Source of the DNA: a virus
Reading direction: 5' to 3' (one strand)
Virus record (IMG/VR): IMGVR_UViG_3300042519_000444
Coordinates: 1 to 24,837 of that record
DNA: 24,837 nucleotides
Both the position numbers and the translations under genes were made by a program. The notes beneath the pieces are model-generated. The model had not been told where the DNA came from. It was given only the letters and a program-made list of their open reading frames with translations, and made no database searches. Positions 16,231-21,986 of the stretch are shown piece by piece; the stretch's first letter is position 1; every line of letters starts with the position of its first letter.

Positions 16231-16755
16231 ATGGATACGAAAACAGCAAAGCAAGTTGATGTTAAAGCACTAGTAAGCAACTTGATCGCAATAGGTAACA
16301 AAGCAAAGTTAGACACCGCAAAAGCCTTACAAAAGGCAATTAAGCAAGGTGCAAAGCCAAGCCAAATTGCGAGAGTCTGGAAAGAGTCAGACACTAACGC
16401 GCTCAACGCCGACTCGATCACAAAATACGCATTAGCCTACGGCGCAACGCTAAACGGCGCGGATTTTGACAAAGTGCTAAGTGACTTGAACAGCAACAAA
16501 ATTGCTCGCGGAATAGTTGTATCTTTCGGTGATGATGACGCTGAAATTCCAAGCGAATACCAAGCATCTAATGAGCCAAAAGAGAACAAGCGAAACGCAA
16601 GCGATCCAACGGCTACAAGTCAAAAGGCACTCGATCTAATCGTGCAACGTGTGAAAGACGGTAAGATCACGACACGCGAAGGCTTAAATATGTTAGCCAA
16701 AGCACATAACGACCTTGCAGAATTTGCAAAGGTAACTGGCGCAAAAGTCGCTTAA
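16231..16755 (+). CDS. First early gene, unknown function, candidate regulator
   Basis: 174 aa. I place the start at ATG 16231 because AAAGGA stands 9 nt before it; an in-frame ATG at 16213 would put that site inside the coding sequence. The first ~80 residues are helical and Lys/Ala-rich (LVSNLIAIGNKAKLDTAKAL, GAKPSQIARVWKESDTNALN), with a helix-turn-helix-like feel around KPSQIARVW. The middle is acidic, Asn/Glu/Lys-rich and probably disordered; the C-terminal ~50 residues (LDLIVQRVKDGKITTREGLN) are helical again. It is alone between a long leader hairpin and a strong terminator, so it is probably one transcript, highly expressed or tightly regulated. No family recognised; a DNA-binding regulator is inference. 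Confidence 0.65.
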   Translation: MDTKTAKQVDVKALVSNLIAIGNKAKLDTAKALQKAIKQGAKPSQIARVWKESDTNALNADSITKYALAYGATLNGADFDKVLSDLNSNKIARGIVVSFGDDDAEIPSEYQASNEPKENKRNASDPTATSQKALDLIVQRVKDGKITTREGLNMLAKAHNDLAEFAKVTGAKVA

Positions 16756-16764
16756 GCAATTCAC

Positions 16765-16801
16765 AAAAGACCCCTAGTCGGAAACGGCTAGGGGTCTTTT
16801 T
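16765..16801 (+). terminator. Strong intrinsic terminator
   Basis: The stem pairs 16765-16780 with 16785-16800 (16 pairs including one G-T), closed by a GAAA tetraloop at 16781-16784, with a TTTTT tract at 16797-16801. The matching A-tract on the 5' side means it could also work on the minus strand. It begins 9 nt after the stop of the 174-aa gene. Confidence 0.9.
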
Positions 16802-16807
16802 ATTGTC

Positions 16808-16837
16808 ACTTTAATTAAAGTACACTTTAGATAAAGT
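16808..16837. repeat. Paired palindromic repeat, copy B
   Basis: ACTTTAATTAAAGT (16808-16821) is a fully self-complementary 14-mer. ACTTTAGATAAAGT (16824-16837) follows at the same 16-bp period. It lies immediately after the terminator and 125 bp before the next gene. The rest of the 16838-16946 gap shows no gene or clear structure. Confidence 0.8.
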
Positions 16838-16961
16838 CATATGTAGATGTCATGAGTCTGGTATCTGTTGGCAGATGTCTTGTGTATGTGGGCAAGTGCT
16901 GAATTTGGTCTAAGGCATGGGTCTGTGGTAAGGTTGATGTAATCAAGTGAAAGGAAATGAG

Positions 16962-17132
16962 ATGCCAAAGCGGTACTCAAAAGGTATCCCTACTAGTAGG
17001 GTTATCAAGTCAAGGTCTTACGTTATAACCAACGCTCGACCTAAGATTGAGAGTGTGCATAAGAACACGCGATCAACAAGGGTAAGTATTCGCAGAGATA
17101 CTGCGCTTTACTTAGCATGGTTAGATAGTTAG
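16962..17132 (+). CDS. Small highly basic protein
   Basis: 56 aa, MPKRYSKGIPTSRVIKSRSY onward, with many Arg and Lys (NTRSTRVSIRRDT) and a short hydrophobic C-terminus (ALYLAWLDS). I prefer ATG 16962, preceded by AAAGGA at 6-nt spacing, over an in-frame GTG at 16947 that would swallow the ribosome binding site. The charge suggests nucleic-acid binding. It stands alone between repeat copies B and C. No family recognised. Confidence 0.6.
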   Translation: MPKRYSKGIPTSRVIKSRSYVITNARPKIESVHKNTRSTRVSIRRDTALYLAWLDS

Positions 17133-17146
17133 GGATTTGACCTAAC

Positions 17147-17176
17147 GCTTTAACTAAAGTACACTTTAACTAAAGT
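17147..17176. repeat. Paired palindromic repeat, copy C
   Basis: GCTTTAACTAAAGT (17147-17160) and ACTTTAACTAAAGT (17163-17176), again with 16-bp period. The second unit ends 4 bp before the ribosome binding site of the 45-aa gene. TTGACC (17137-17142) lies 17 bp from TACACT (17160-17165), so a promoter could overlap the repeat here. Confidence 0.8.
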
Positions 17177-17195
17177 CGAGAAAGGACAATATAAA

Positions 17196-17333
17196 GTGAG
17201 TAGCAAGTCTGAACTACGCAAGGCACGTAAGAATTATCATGAGTTTGTGGCAAGCACACAACACCAGCGTAAGCAACGTGACAAGCAACGCGCCATGAAT
17301 AAGCGACACACGAGGACAGTGCAACATGGGTAA
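17196..17333 (+). CDS. Very small, highly basic protein
   Basis: 45 aa from GTG 17196, MSSKSELRKARKNYHEFVAS onward, followed by HQRKQRDKQRAMNKRHTRT. AAAGGA at 17181-17186 is a good ribosome binding site at 9-nt spacing, and the end overlaps the next gene by 8 bp, as in a compact operon. About a third of the residues are Arg or Lys and the chain looks helical, so nucleic-acid or nucleoid binding is plausible. Function unknown. Confidence 0.55.
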   Translation: MSSKSELRKARKNYHEFVASTQHQRKQRDKQRAMNKRHTRTVQHG

Positions 17334-17538
17334 ATTAAACGTAGAAATTATGACCTATGAACCATACTGGTACGAGTGTGATAGGTGTCAGTTTAAGACA
17401 GATAAGTATGAGTCACTGGCACAACTAACGTTGGCTATCGCCAAGCACCAGCATATAACCTATGTTGTCGAGCGTAAGGGTAGACCAGCACCTATGAAAC
17501 CAAGTGAGTTCTATAAGAGTATCGGAGGATCAGTATGA
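17326..17538 (+). CDS. Small zinc-finger protein
   Basis: 70 aa. A CX2C pair (Cys18, Cys21 in YECDRCQFKTD) is followed 19 residues later by HQH (His41, His43), a layout close to a C2H2 zinc finger. The C-terminus is basic (VERKGRPAPMKPSEF). The ATG overlaps the end of the 45-aa gene, with GAGGA upstream. It may bind nucleic acid or a host protein. Its TGA overlaps the next ATG (ATGA). Confidence 0.65.
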   Translation: MGKLNVEIMTYEPYWYECDRCQFKTDKYESLAQLTLAIAKHQHITYVVERKGRPAPMKPSEFYKSIGGSV

Positions 17539-17744
17539 GTAAGCATGTATTTAATGTGACGTTTGAAATAGACATAGATGAAACGCATGTGATAGGTAAG
17601 TTTCTAGAGGACTGTGTGCTAAGTAATGATGATGGTGGGTTCTTATCGAACACCGTTATCAAAGCACTTGATCAACTAGATGTACTCAATTCCATTAACA
17701 AGAATGGTACTTGGGCTAAACTAAACTACATTAAGGGGGTGTAA
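17535..17744 (+). CDS. Small acidic protein, unknown function
   Basis: 69 aa, MSKHVFNVTFEIDIDETHVI onward, with an initial beta-strand pattern, then an acidic loop (EDCVLSNDDGG) and a helix (TVIKALDQLDVL). GGAGGA upstream and ATGA overlap with the zinc-finger gene indicate a coupled real gene. No family recognised. Confidence 0.55.
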   Translation: MSKHVFNVTFEIDIDETHVIGKFLEDCVLSNDDGGFLSNTVIKALDQLDVLNSINKNGTWAKLNYIKGV

Positions 17745-17745
17745 C

Positions 17746-17889
17746 ATGGGATTAATAAAGGATCTATATATTCATTATCGTAATCTGTTGGCTCGACTAG
17801 ACGCTGACGGAGATTTGACACAGACACCTATCTTTGATAGGTTAGAACGTGAATGGGCAGAGCGTGGCTTTGCACCTATCGGCAAGTAA
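17746..17889 (+). CDS. Very small protein, unknown function
   Basis: 47 aa, MGLIKDLYIHYRNLLARLDA onward, ending REWAERGFAPIGK. AAGGGGG lies just before the ATG. It is predicted helical and amphipathic. It closes the first small-gene operon; the paired repeat begins 2 bp after its stop. No family recognised. Confidence 0.55.
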   Translation: MGLIKDLYIHYRNLLARLDADGDLTQTPIFDRLEREWAERGFAPIGK

Positions 17890-17890
17890 G

Positions 17891-17920
17891 ACTTTAACTA
17901 AAGTACACTTTAAGTAAAGT
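17891..17920. repeat. Paired palindromic repeat, copy D
   Basis: ACTTTAACTAAAGT (17891-17904) and ACTTTAAGTAAAGT (17907-17920), 16-bp period. It ends 10 bp before the ribosome binding site (AAGGAG) of the amidoligase gene, so it lies in or at the start of that gene's leader. This is the last copy seen in the window. Confidence 0.8.
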
Positions 17921-17943
17921 GACTTAACGTAAGGAGAAATGGA

Positions 17944-19233
17944 ATGACGATTATGTTAGAAGGTATTAACCCACTAACAGGGTCAGTGGTAGTTGATGGT
18001 GATATGACACCTGATACTCACCCACTATCAAACGCGGTACGAGAATGTGAGATGTGTTCTAATCCGTTTATGTATCATGAGAATGATGAGGAATCATTGT
18101 CAATAAAAACAGGTAGGTATAACTATGAGTTAAGTACTAGTATATATACTTATTATTATATATGTCCTACCTGTACCAATGAGTGTACTTCATGTGGCAC
18201 TAGGCGACCAGCACTAGACGATATGAACTACTCTTATCTTCTCAATACACGTTACTTCAAGGGAATGTGTGAGAGTTGTTCTGATGAGCATTACTGTTGT
18301 GAGAACTGTAGTGATGTGATCTATCAAGATGATGTTGAATGGATAAGTGACAGTGCCTACTGTATGAACTGTCGTAGTCGTATATCAGAGTGGTGTTCTA
18401 TATGTGATCAGTATGAATACAACACTGACTTATGTACACCACATGATGACAACATACATAACTATGGATATAAACCTGACCCAGTATTCTATGGTCAGGA
18501 TAAAATCAATAGTCACTTACGATTCGGTATTGAGTTAGAGGTTGAGGCTAAGTCTGGTGACTTAAACGAGGGTTCGGAACTCATGACGAATGAGTGGGGT
18601 GACTTCTGTTATCTCAAGGAGGATAGTTCACTTAACTTTGGGTTCGAGATAGTAACGCACCCTGCTAGTTTAGAGTACTATCAGAATGAGATCAGTTGGA
18701 ACACTATAAATAGGTTACGTGACTTAGGGTTTAGGTCATGGAATACGAGTACCTGTGGTCTGCATGTGCATATAGATAGACGTGCATTCAAGGATCGCAC
18801 TCACTTACTAGCGTTTACCTATCTGCTTAACAATAATACTGGGTTATCCCAGCATTTAGCAGGTCGTAACTCGCACGAGTATGCCTATATAGGTAGTGAT
18901 AGTAAGCACAACAACCTACGTACTATCAAGGGTCATGGTCGTGGTCGTGGTGGTGACAGGTACTTGGCTATCAACCTACAAAATAGTACAACTGTTGAGA
19001 TACGTATGTTCAAGGGTTCGCTCAAGGTCGAGCGTATTCTCAGCGGTATCGAGTACTGTCATGCACTTGTGCAGTACTCACGTGACATCAGGAGTGGCAA
19101 CAATGCAAGCGTAATGCTACGACCTGAGGAGTTCACATCTTGGATACGTAAGCAAGGTAAGTATCCTAATCTGGTGCAATTCTTGCCAGACTTTGAAGTA
19201 ATCGAACAAGACAACAATCAAATGGAGGAATAA
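17944..19233 (+). CDS. Amidoligase (GS-like COOH-NH2 ligase) with N-terminal zinc ribbons
   Basis: 429 aa. Residues about 195-360 match the phage/bacterial amidoligase family, ATP-dependent enzymes with a glutamine-synthetase-like fold that join a carboxylate to an amine: FGIELEVE (194-201, metal-binding Glu), LKEDSSLNFGFEIVTHPAS (224-242), the CGLHVHID signature (271-278) and NLQNSTTVEIRMFKGSL (344-360). Residues 35-164 hold seven CXXC pairs (first at 35/38, last at 151/154), i.e. several zinc ribbons, which may bind a substrate protein or nucleic acid. AAGGAG gives a clear start. The next gene, 1 bp after the stop, is a class II glutamine amidotransferase that could supply ammonia. The substrate is unknown; peptide, protein or metabolite modification is possible. 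Confidence 0.85.
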   Translation: MTIMLEGINPLTGSVVVDGDMTPDTHPLSNAVRECEMCSNPFMYHENDEESLSIKTGRYNYELSTSIYTYYYICPTCTNECTSCGTRRPALDDMNYSYLLNTRYFKGMCESCSDEHYCCENCSDVIYQDDVEWISDSAYCMNCRSRISEWCSICDQYEYNTDLCTPHDDNIHNYGYKPDPVFYGQDKINSHLRFGIELEVEAKSGDLNEGSELMTNEWGDFCYLKEDSSLNFGFEIVTHPASLEYYQNEISWNTINRLRDLGFRSWNTSTCGLHVHIDRRAFKDRTHLLAFTYLLNNNTGLSQHLAGRNSHEYAYIGSDSKHNNLRTIKGHGRGRGGDRYLAINLQNSTTVEIRMFKGSLKVERILSGIEYCHALVQYSRDIRSGNNASVMLRPEEFTSWIRKQGKYPNLVQFLPDFEVIEQDNNQMEE

Positions 19234-19234
19234 T

Positions 19235-20077
19235 ATGTGTCTACTAATGGTATCAATGGGTCAAGCACCCGACTATAATCACATCAGCAATGCGAACATC
19301 AATAACCCTGACGGCTTTGGGTTTGCAGTACATACGGGTGACCGTATCATAACAAGTCGTGGCATGAATCCACAGAAAACTGTGGATAAATTCTACGACA
19401 CCTTAGATAAGGCAGGGAAAGACTTCGTTGCTATCTATCACTCACGCATTACTACACATGGTGACAGTATCGTAGAGAATGCTCACCCATTCAAGGTAGA
19501 TGGGCGTAGCGATCTCATCTTGGCACACAATGGTATGTTACCTATCCACCCAAAGGCAGGTGATCGCAGATCAGACACCCGTATCTTTGCTGAGGATATC
19601 ATGGTTAACATGGGTATAGAGATGTTAGATGATAAGCATTCGTTTGCTAGGCTAGAGGACTGGGCTGCAGGTAGTAAGATTGCTATCTTATCTAATGCGC
19701 CAGAGTTACGTGACTCTGTATACATTGTCAACGAACACTTAGGTGCATGGGAAGGTGACATCTGGTGGTCTAACAGTAGTTACAAGAATGCTTATACATT
19801 CTATGGCACAGGTTACTACGGTGCTAGTCGTGGGCTGTGGTCTACTGATGACCTACTAGAGTCGGATCGTCAAGCCCTAATCGGTATCGAATCAGAGGGG
19901 CAATACATTAATGGCACAGAGTTATGTTACACTTGTTACATACCTATCAGTGAGGAAAGTTATTACGAGGGTGTGTGTAGTGCGTGTAACTCATGCTTAG
20001 ATTGTTTCGATAGTTCAAACAACTGCATGTGTTACTCACCTGCAACTGCTAATTGGTGGAATGAGGTGGAAGTATAA
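19235..20077 (+). CDS. Class II glutamine amidotransferase with C-terminal zinc ribbon
   Basis: 280 aa. After Met removal, Cys2 would be the N-terminal nucleophile that hydrolyses glutamine. Family motifs follow in order: NPDGFGFA (24-31), IYHSRITTHG (67-76, substrate-binding Arg71), NAHPF (82-86) and LAHNGML (96-102, oxyanion-hole Asn99/Gly100). Residues 231-266 add eight cysteines (CYTC, CSACNSCLDC, CMC), a zinc-ribbon-like tail not needed for catalysis and reminiscent of the ribbons in the amidoligase. GGAGGA stands before the ATG. Immediate adjacency to the amidoligase suggests the two work as one enzyme, the amidotransferase releasing ammonia and the ligase using it or its own amine substrate. 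Confidence 0.85.
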   Translation: MCLLMVSMGQAPDYNHISNANINNPDGFGFAVHTGDRIITSRGMNPQKTVDKFYDTLDKAGKDFVAIYHSRITTHGDSIVENAHPFKVDGRSDLILAHNGMLPIHPKAGDRRSDTRIFAEDIMVNMGIEMLDDKHSFARLEDWAAGSKIAILSNAPELRDSVYIVNEHLGAWEGDIWWSNSSYKNAYTFYGTGYYGASRGLWSTDDLLESDRQALIGIESEGQYINGTELCYTCYIPISEESYYEGVCSACNSCLDCFDSSNNCMCYSPATANWWNEVEV

Positions 20078-20310
20078 TGAGAACATACACTGACATATTT
20101 ATTAACAGTGATGAGATAGAGTTTAAGTTTCGTAAACTTGAATCAGACTACAAGGGTACGTGGGTACTTAACGTAGACACTAACTCTATATTCATGACAG
20201 AGCAACAGATCAAGCAACTGGCTGATGCAATAGGTAAAATCTATTGGGACCTAGAGGTACCATTAGAACTAGTAGATCCTGAGGAGGAATACAATGAGCA
20301 ACTGGGATAG
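20077..20310 (+). CDS. Small acidic protein downstream of the amidoligase pair
   Basis: 77 aa, MRTYTDIFINSDEIEFKFRK onward, with predicted beta strands, then a helix (EQQIKQLADAIGKIYWDLEV) and an acidic end (DPEEEYNEQLG). Its ATG overlaps the amidotransferase TAA (TAATG), so it is translated with that pair and could be a partner or substrate; this is only a positional inference. No family recognised. Confidence 0.55.
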   Translation: MRTYTDIFINSDEIEFKFRKLESDYKGTWVLNVDTNSIFMTEQQIKQLADAIGKIYWDLEVPLELVDPEEEYNEQLG

Positions 20311-20503
20311 GGATCCTGATTATACAAAGAAGTATCAAGAGGCTACCTACCTAGCAACTAAGGAGTTACGTGATACTTATAGTAAAGAGTATAAAGATAT
20401 GCTAGATAAACATCTACTTAAATCTGGTATTATCACAAGGAGAATGCGTAGTAAGTTACTAGAACAGATAAAGGTTGGTGATATAGTTCATGAGTTTGTA
20501 TAA
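20294..20503 (+). CDS. Small charged helical protein
   Basis: 69 aa, MSNWDRDPDYTKKYQEATYL onward, nearly all charged or helical (TKELRDTYSKEYKDMLDKHL), ending KVGDIVHEFV. GAGGAGGAA lies 5 nt before the ATG, and the gene overlaps both neighbours. No family recognised. Confidence 0.55.
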   Translation: MSNWDRDPDYTKKYQEATYLATKELRDTYSKEYKDMLDKHLLKSGIITRRMRSKLLEQIKVGDIVHEFV

Positions 20504-20783
20504 AGATATGCCAGACCTGAGCGGTGCTTTATGTGCGCAGATGGATGGTGATTTATTCTATGATGACTATGTAGCATACGACTTCAAGACAGACTGGGGT
20601 TACTATGTATCGACTGCACCTAAGCAACATGCTCAACTGCGTAGGATTTGTTTAACATGTCCAGCACTAGAAACATGTAAAGAGTACGCAATAACCCATG
20701 AACTGTACGGTTTTTGGGGTGGTATGACTGCTATCGAAAGACAGGCAGAACGAGTGATGAGGGGAATAAAATGTCAAGCATAA
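20490..20783 (+). CDS. WhiB-family Fe-S transcriptional regulator
   Basis: 97 aa, the usual WhiB size. It has the four invariant cysteines (Cys15, Cys54, Cys57, Cys63, the last three as CX2CX5C in CLTCPALETC) that hold a 4Fe-4S cluster, the tryptophan-glycine turn GFWGGMT (74-80), and a basic tail (ERQAERVMRGIK) that contacts DNA in this family. WhiB proteins bind the primary sigma factor and redirect or block transcription. Phage versions such as WhiBTM4 can repress host whiB2. The start at 20490 overlaps the upstream gene by 14 bp and has only a weak ribosome binding site (AAAGG, distant); ATG 20508 is an alternative. Confidence 0.9.
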   Translation: MSLYKDMPDLSGALCAQMDGDLFYDDYVAYDFKTDWGYYVSTAPKQHAQLRRICLTCPALETCKEYAITHELYGFWGGMTAIERQAERVMRGIKCQA

Positions 20784-20971
20784 GTCTTATTGGTAGTGGC
20801 TACTATTCTTATTGGTTCTCTACTAAAGATGTAGTGAATGCTTACTGCATGATGTGTAGTAAGATAACTAGAACACGTGACGTATGTCGTGATGACTATG
20901 GTGACTACACTGTTACATGTCGTAACTGTAATGATGCAATAGAAATATGGAAGGACCATGAAGATGAATGA
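20771..20971 (+). CDS. Small zinc-ribbon protein
   Basis: 66 aa from ATG 20771, chosen because GAGGGG precedes it; an in-frame ATG at 20714 lies deep inside WhiB and lacks support. Cys26/Cys29 (CMMC) and Cys50/Cys53 (CRNC) form a four-cysteine zinc-ribbon signature, with an extra Cys39. The acidic end (WKDHEDE) coincides with the ribosome binding site and start of the next gene. Possibly a transcription or translation modulator; unknown. Confidence 0.6.
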   Translation: MSSISLIGSGYYSYWFSTKDVVNAYCMMCSKITRTRDVCRDDYGDYTVTCRNCNDAIEIWKDHEDE

Positions 20972-21194
20972 TGAATTCTCACCAGAGGTTTACGAAAAGA
21001 TACGAGATCACTGGGATATTATTGCTGGTATGGATGATAAGTTCTACAAGCAAGCGACTAAATGGTGGAACACTAAGGCATCACCAACACTACGAGTACT
21101 CATAGTTGCATCAGCATACTATGAATCATTAGCACAACAGGCTCATCATATTGATGAGTTTATCCAAGAGATGATGGAGGAAGACGATGAGTAA
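20964..21194 (+). CDS. Small helical protein, unknown function
   Basis: 76 aa from ATG 20964, MNDEFSPEVYEKIRDHWDII onward. AAGGA is 8 nt before this ATG, a better spacing than for ATG 20958. The body is amphipathic helix (KFYKQATKWWNTKA, TLRVLIVASAYYESLAQQAH). Overlaps the neighbours at both ends. No family recognised. Confidence 0.55.
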   Translation: MNDEFSPEVYEKIRDHWDIIAGMDDKFYKQATKWWNTKASPTLRVLIVASAYYESLAQQAHHIDEFIQEMMEEDDE

Positions 21195-21405
21195 AGGTAC
21201 GACATTCCTATTAGCACTAACAACAGAGGGTGACGAAGGCGCAGCACGAGTCGTCCTCACTGGTATAGTAGATGTACTAACTAACTACCCTAATGTAATA
21301 TCAGTTGAGGTCATTGATGATGACGAGATCTTTCTCAATGACTTAGAGGATGACGATGACCTCGCTGATTTCTTCAGTGACATAGACATTGAGGACGATG
21401 AATGA
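21187..21405 (+). CDS. Small acidic protein, possible DNA mimic
   Basis: 72 aa. The N-terminal half is a beta/alpha pattern (FLLALTTEGDEGAARVVLTG, IVDVLTNYPNVISVEVI). The C-terminal half is almost continuous Asp/Glu (FLNDLEDDDDLADFFSDIDI, then EDDE). GAGGAA precedes the ATG. Such dense negative charge recalls phage DNA-mimic or anti-restriction proteins, but no specific family is seen. Confidence 0.55.
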   Translation: MSKGTTFLLALTTEGDEGAARVVLTGIVDVLTNYPNVISVEVIDDDEIFLNDLEDDDDLADFFSDIDIEDDE

Positions 21406-21521
21406 TATCATTGTTACTTAGTGTTATAGTGGTACAGGTTGCTGTTATCTATAATCAACAGAAACGTATAGCGTATTTACTTGACACCGTTAGGAGATTC
21501 AGATACATTGAGGACACGTAA
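21402..21521 (+). CDS. Predicted membrane micropeptide
   Basis: 39 aa, MISLLLSVIVVQVAVIYNQQ onward. Residues 1-17 are one hydrophobic segment, followed by a basic cytoplasmic-type tail (QQKRIAYLLDTVRRFRYIED). Its ATG overlaps the TGA of the acidic gene (ATGA), and its end overlaps the next gene. The positive-inside pattern fits a single-span membrane peptide. Function unknown. Confidence 0.45.
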   Translation: MISLLLSVIVVQVAVIYNQQKRIAYLLDTVRRFRYIEDT

Positions 21522-21840
21522 GAAAGAACTAGATGCTATAGCAGATATGTTATCTAACCCTGCAGAATCAGTCGATGACTTAGCAAAAGATATATGGAGT
21601 ACCATCGACGAGGCACGTAGGGGTAGAGAACTATGGGTTGTGGCTGTACAGTACAACATAGGTCAGTATCTCTTTGGTCCTTATGAGTCAGAGGCTATGG
21701 CACAGAAGGATCTAGAAGGTAGAGGTAACCTTCGAGGTATGAAACCAAATGAAGTTGGTAGAGTATTCAAATTGTTATCTCCTGTTAACAATTTCGTTAC
21801 CGAAATGTTACAAGACCAGGGAATACTAGACTTCAGATAG
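21508..21840 (+). CDS. Hypothetical protein, last gene of the small-gene operon
   Basis: 110 aa if started at TTG 21508, which AGGAGA precedes by 10 nt; TTG 21481 upstream is possible. The N-terminal half is helical and acidic (KELDAIADMLSNPAESVDDL). The second half, RELWVVAVQYNIGQYLFGPY followed by SEAMAQKDLEG, has the strand-helix look of a small alpha/beta domain, reminiscent of a SPOR-like repeat, unproven. A structured non-coding block follows the stop. Confidence 0.6.
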   Translation: MRTRKKELDAIADMLSNPAESVDDLAKDIWSTIDEARRGRELWVVAVQYNIGQYLFGPYESEAMAQKDLEGRGNLRGMKPNEVGRVFKLLSPVNNFVTEMLQDQGILDFR

Positions 21841-21854
21841 TGGTTAGTGTATAG

Positions 21855-21872
21855 GCACCCCTTCGGGGGTGC
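21855..21872 (+). terminator. UUCG-tetraloop hairpin, probable terminator or mRNA end
   Basis: GCACCCC-TTCG-GGGGTGC is a perfect 7-bp GC-rich stem with the exceptionally stable UUCG loop, 14 nt after the 21840 stop. TATATATATA follows instead of a T-run, so termination is plausible but not textbook. Confidence 0.5.
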
Positions 21873-21883
21873 TATATATATAG

Positions 21884-21903
21884 GTTATTCTAATTAGAAT
21901 AAC
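21884..21903. repeat. Perfect 20-bp palindrome 1
   Basis: GTTATTCTAATTAGAATAAC is fully self-complementary. In RNA it would fold as an 8-bp stem with an AATT loop; in DNA it is a candidate dimer operator. Confidence 0.65.
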
Positions 21904-21920
21904 TATAGGTTTATATAGTG

Positions 21921-21940
21921 GATAGTACTTAAGTACTATC
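21921..21940. repeat. Perfect 20-bp palindrome 2
   Basis: GATAGTACTTAAGTACTATC is fully self-complementary; its RNA form is an 8-bp stem with a TTAA loop. Its centre is 37 bp from that of palindrome 1, and the sequences differ. Confidence 0.65.
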
Positions 21941-21983
21941 ATGGTAGGTTGATGGTTTAATCCATTTCCCATTGACCTACCAT
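21941..21983 (+). repeat. Inverted repeat with inner hairpin
   Basis: ATGGTAGGT (21941-21949) pairs with ACCTACCAT (21975-21983). Inside, ATGG (21952-21955) pairs with CCAT (21962-21965) around TTTAAT. It abuts palindrome 2 without a gap. Confidence 0.55.
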
Positions 21984-21986
21984 CTG

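Noticed and set aside
16026-17920. Paired repeats as a CRISPR array
   Set aside because: Units are only 14 bp at 16-bp period, two per site, scattered at four sites with genes between; there are no spacers of regular length and no cas operon. The Cas4-like gene is a phage recombination nuclease.
16026-17920. Paired repeats as T7-type single-subunit polymerase promoters
   Set aside because: Such promoters are asymmetric. These are palindromic and doubled, and no single-subunit RNA polymerase gene is visible in the window.
20077-21405. Acidic C-termini (such as MEEDDE) as Pup-like modifier tails for the amidoligase
   Set aside because: These tails coincide with GAGGA ribosome binding sites and GATGA start overlaps of the following genes, so the Glu/Asp runs are explained by overlapping signals.
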